The notes under the pieces are model-generated. The model saw nothing but the letters and a program-made list of their open reading frames with translations. It was not told the origin of the DNA and searched no databases. Both the position numbers and the translations under genes were made by a program. Positions 38,346 through 40,717 of a DNA stretch of 40,717 bases are shown piece by piece (the stretch's first letter is position 1; each line of letters opens with the position of its first letter). This DNA is from Chara braunii (taxonomy: Eukaryota; Streptophyta; Charophyceae; Charales; Characeae). The DNA is taken from the NCBI GenBank assembly GCA_003427395.1, contig BFEA01000180.1, forward strand, positions 1,995,049-2,035,765. Reading direction: 5' to 3'.

Positions 38346-40717
38346 CGGTAACTAGGTCCACTACTTTCCCCGTTTCATCCNGACAGAGAGATAATTATCG
38401 ATTCTCACTAAGGCGAAAATTTCACGAAGAGGTAAGTAGTCAATTCTTGGTTGGTTTCTTTCACTTGTTCACGCACAGTCAACCAAAATTAATGCCATGC
38501 ACGTCCAGGTTGATTCTGAACTGTACTCTTTTTAATACCCTCACTTGAAGCAATGTGCCACTCATCGATTTGAGGACCTAGGTTCGACTGAAGCCATCGC
38601 ACTCAACCGTTGAATCAAACCATCTTTACCCCAACAAACAGGTCGTCTTAGAGACGAAACAGTGAAGGTGAGAACGGTGAAAATTGAAGATAATAATGTC
38701 CAAAAGGGACCGAAGGCGAGAGTAAGTTTTCCTTATCTGTTCAGTGCGATCATATAACGTTTCTCATTCGACTCGTTACCAGTCAACTACCATCCCCAGC
38801 ATCAAACATATGCTCGCAGAGAAATCACGATTATTGATTTGAAGCATATAACTCGAAGTAGCCAAGTTTTCACTCGTACAATCAGGATTAACGACAGTCA
38901 CCCTGACTCCTGTCTCGCATCGGGGCTGACTCCAAATGTACTAGCCCATAAGTCCCTCACTCATTCCGTCCTCACTAGCTAAATCCAGCGAGAAGGGCTC
39001 CGGACAGCGGACGGACTCACACAAAAGAGAACAAAACCGAAGTCGCCTATTAGAGACTAAACAACGCCCACCACGAGCATTCTCTAGCAGAAGTGGAACC
39101 GACAAACATTTTCTTGGAGANCTTGCAAGAATACTGATGGCGTCACCCACGCTGCCCTCCCCTTTTTCGTCTCCGTATCGGCTAGGCGTAGAGAATGAGA
39201 GAGCCTGGACCGTCAGAGCAGCAGGCTGGAAACAGGTTGAAGAGCCGTTAGGGCCAAGCTATCGACCCTGATCAGTGCCAGTCACGTCTAGCAAGTGCGA
39301 ACCGTGCACTCACACCTCTCCCGGCTTCTACCACGAGAAACATACCTTTTTCTTGACTTCCCGCCCAGACACAGACCTTCCCTAATCCGTTTTCAGCATG
39401 CTCTGCCCATACACGCTCAATTTCATCTTCTTCACTCATCTGTCTCTCTTCTCCACTATTTCTCCCTCTCACCGCTCAATGGCCTGAACCTTCCGTCACC
39501 CTGATTTGGCTTTCTGGCCAGTTCTCAACAGGACCTCAACTCTCTCTCTCTCTCTCGATCATCCCTTTCAGTTGACTCTCTCTCTCTCTCTCTCTCCGTC
39601 CCTCCGTCACATTGCCACGCTCGAATCTTACGCAACGAATGGGCACGAACCTCTCTCTTGATTGCTCGTTTAAGAGAGTTATAGCAATGACCCTCCTGTC
39701 TCCCNAGGTTCTCACGCACCTCCGTACTACCTTCCCATGTGTCAAGTCGAACTGACATCAGTCATGCACATGCAAGTGTTCNCTCCTCTCTCTTTTGGCC
39801 GTGACCCCTTAGCACTCTTCNAGTCANGTTATCACGGATTCCCCTGCTTGCGCTTGGATCNACTNGACTTCTCACTNGTCCCATACNGGACAGCAGGTGG
39901 CTGCAGTCCGTGAGCAAGCAATAGGTAGTTGGTCTGGGTCCAAAACAAAGGAGAAGTCNTAGTTGGCGCATGGCGAGTAGGTCAAGTGACGACCTCTTCT
40001 ATGCACCNCGGGTTACCTTTTTTCTTGATGGATACTGCTTCCCCNCTTCTGGCAGAATCTCTCCCCTCTTGTCCTCTCGTCACTGCAGTGGGCGCATCAC
40101 GCCACGTAAGTGTGGGGACAGCGGTTGACATCAGTCGCACACCTCCAGCGCGCGTCCCGCTTTGCTTTCTCTGTGTCTCTCTTTTGCCGCCCCCTTCCTC
40201 ATCGTCTCAGATCCTGCCATGTGCAGCCCGTGTTCCGCGCGCATCCCGATCACTCACTTCCCTCATGCACTTGCACCGTAATTACTTAGCGAGTGAGCGA
40301 GAACCGCTCCGAAAACAGGTCGCTCTGGCGAAAAGCGCAAGAAGATACGATGACTGATCACTCGCCGAGTGACAAAAAAGGAAACTCATGAGGGAGGTGA
40401 CTCTGGCACAGCATTAAAACTCGCCGCGGCTCAACAGACAGTAGACGTCTTGAGCGGGTGGGGGCAGCGGTTGACGTCAACCATATCTCGCAAGATCGTT
40501 GCTTACCTGTACTGCTTCTTCCCTCGTTGACCTCCCAATCACCTCTTCTCGACCCCGCTGTCCGTCTCAGCCTCGGTCCCCTCACTGCCGCGAGTTCACT
40601 TCGGGACCGCACTCCACTGGGCCTGCCAACGGGTGGTTTCGACGAATCTGGTCCAGTCCATGCCAGGACTGGACATCCGCCTCCCTGTCACTCATCTCGG
40701 ACTCCCCTTCAGAGTCC
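38346..40717. other. LTR interior, right copy, to window edge
   Basis: Nearly identical to 19704-22119 apart from Ns and the shorter CT microsatellite (39575-39596). No gene is supported. The start of the acidic ORF seen at 21984-22611 would continue beyond the edge; its stop (TGA) is readable near 40582-40584. Confidence 0.5.

Larger units (their letters stand above)
16629..40717 (-). mobile_element. Large minus-strand Ty3/gypsy LTR retrotransposon (element 3), right end beyond window
   Basis: Direct repeats begin TGTCGCAC at 16629 and 35241. The right one abuts a tRNA-Asp primer site, and the internal region carries, right to left, accessory ORFs, gag, protease, RT, RNase H and integrase. 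At least 24 kb lies in the window, and the 5' LTR runs off its right edge. A candidate left internal boundary is TTCAACA at 24431 followed by a pyrimidine tract, which would make the LTR about 7.8 kb. The repeat is directly visible for 5.49 kb. Confidence 0.7.
35241..40717 (-). repeat. Right copy of the long direct repeat: 5' LTR of element 3 (truncated by window)
   Basis: In + orientation it starts TGTCGCAC next to the primer site and runs to the window edge. It contains the same internal landmarks as the left copy: accessory gene P1, the 37-bp minisatellite, a + strand TATA box and donor, and a CT microsatellite. It also shares GTCACGCAGGA with the LTR at 8105. Confidence 0.8.

Overview
This window is eukaryotic, repeat-rich and built largely of mobile DNA. 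There are no bacterial-type operons. The pieces I can name are Ty3/gypsy-type LTR retrotransposon genes, TG...CA long terminal repeats, primer-binding sites complementary to a tRNA-Asp 3' end, TATA boxes, GT-AG-like splice signals, and AAT, AT and CT microsatellites. The reverse transcriptase style (SGYDQFPI, PQGWTN, YIDD) and the gag zinc knuckle belong to a Ty3/gypsy group that I associate with fungi and some algae or early plants. A DNMT3-like cytosine methyltransferase fragment argues against most fungi. I cannot name the host. Scattered single N bases and a transposome adapter show this is a draft short-read assembly.

Layout. 1-1532: a 67-bp minisatellite, a broken DNMT3-like cytosine-5 methyltransferase fragment, then a polypurine tract and the start of an LTR on the + strand. 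2244-2958: a probable solo LTR (+ orientation) related to the LTR at 8105. 2959-8105: the internal part of a minus-strand element, with an intact 392-residue gag but no recognisable pol, a leader ORF, a tRNA-Asp primer site at 8086-8102, and its 5' LTR from 8105 rightward. 9361-12010: a long array of imperfect hairpins whose stems differ but whose centres are repeatedly ACG or CCCGGG. 12.0-16.6 kb: microsatellites alternating with duplicated exon-like blocks that end in consensus splice donors.

16629-40717 is one very large minus-strand LTR retrotransposon. Direct repeats of at least 5.49 kb (16629-22119 and 35241 to the window end) flank an internal region read right to left: primer site, several copies of an unknown gene family with weak PC4-like character, gag, protease, RT, RNase H and integrase. 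The outermost family member lies inside the LTR. Gag is open for 508 codons. The RT-RNase H-integrase frame is uninterrupted by frameshifts over about 3.3 kb but carries ten in-frame stop codons.

The most interesting points are the PC4-like accessory family carried in the LTR and leader, the hairpin array with constant centres, the methyltransferase fragment next to an LTR, the stops-without-frameshifts pattern in pol, and hairpins abutting the primer site in two different elements. One striking motif is an artefact: 22405-22442 is a Nextera/Tn5 junction adapter flanked by an artificial 109-bp duplication.
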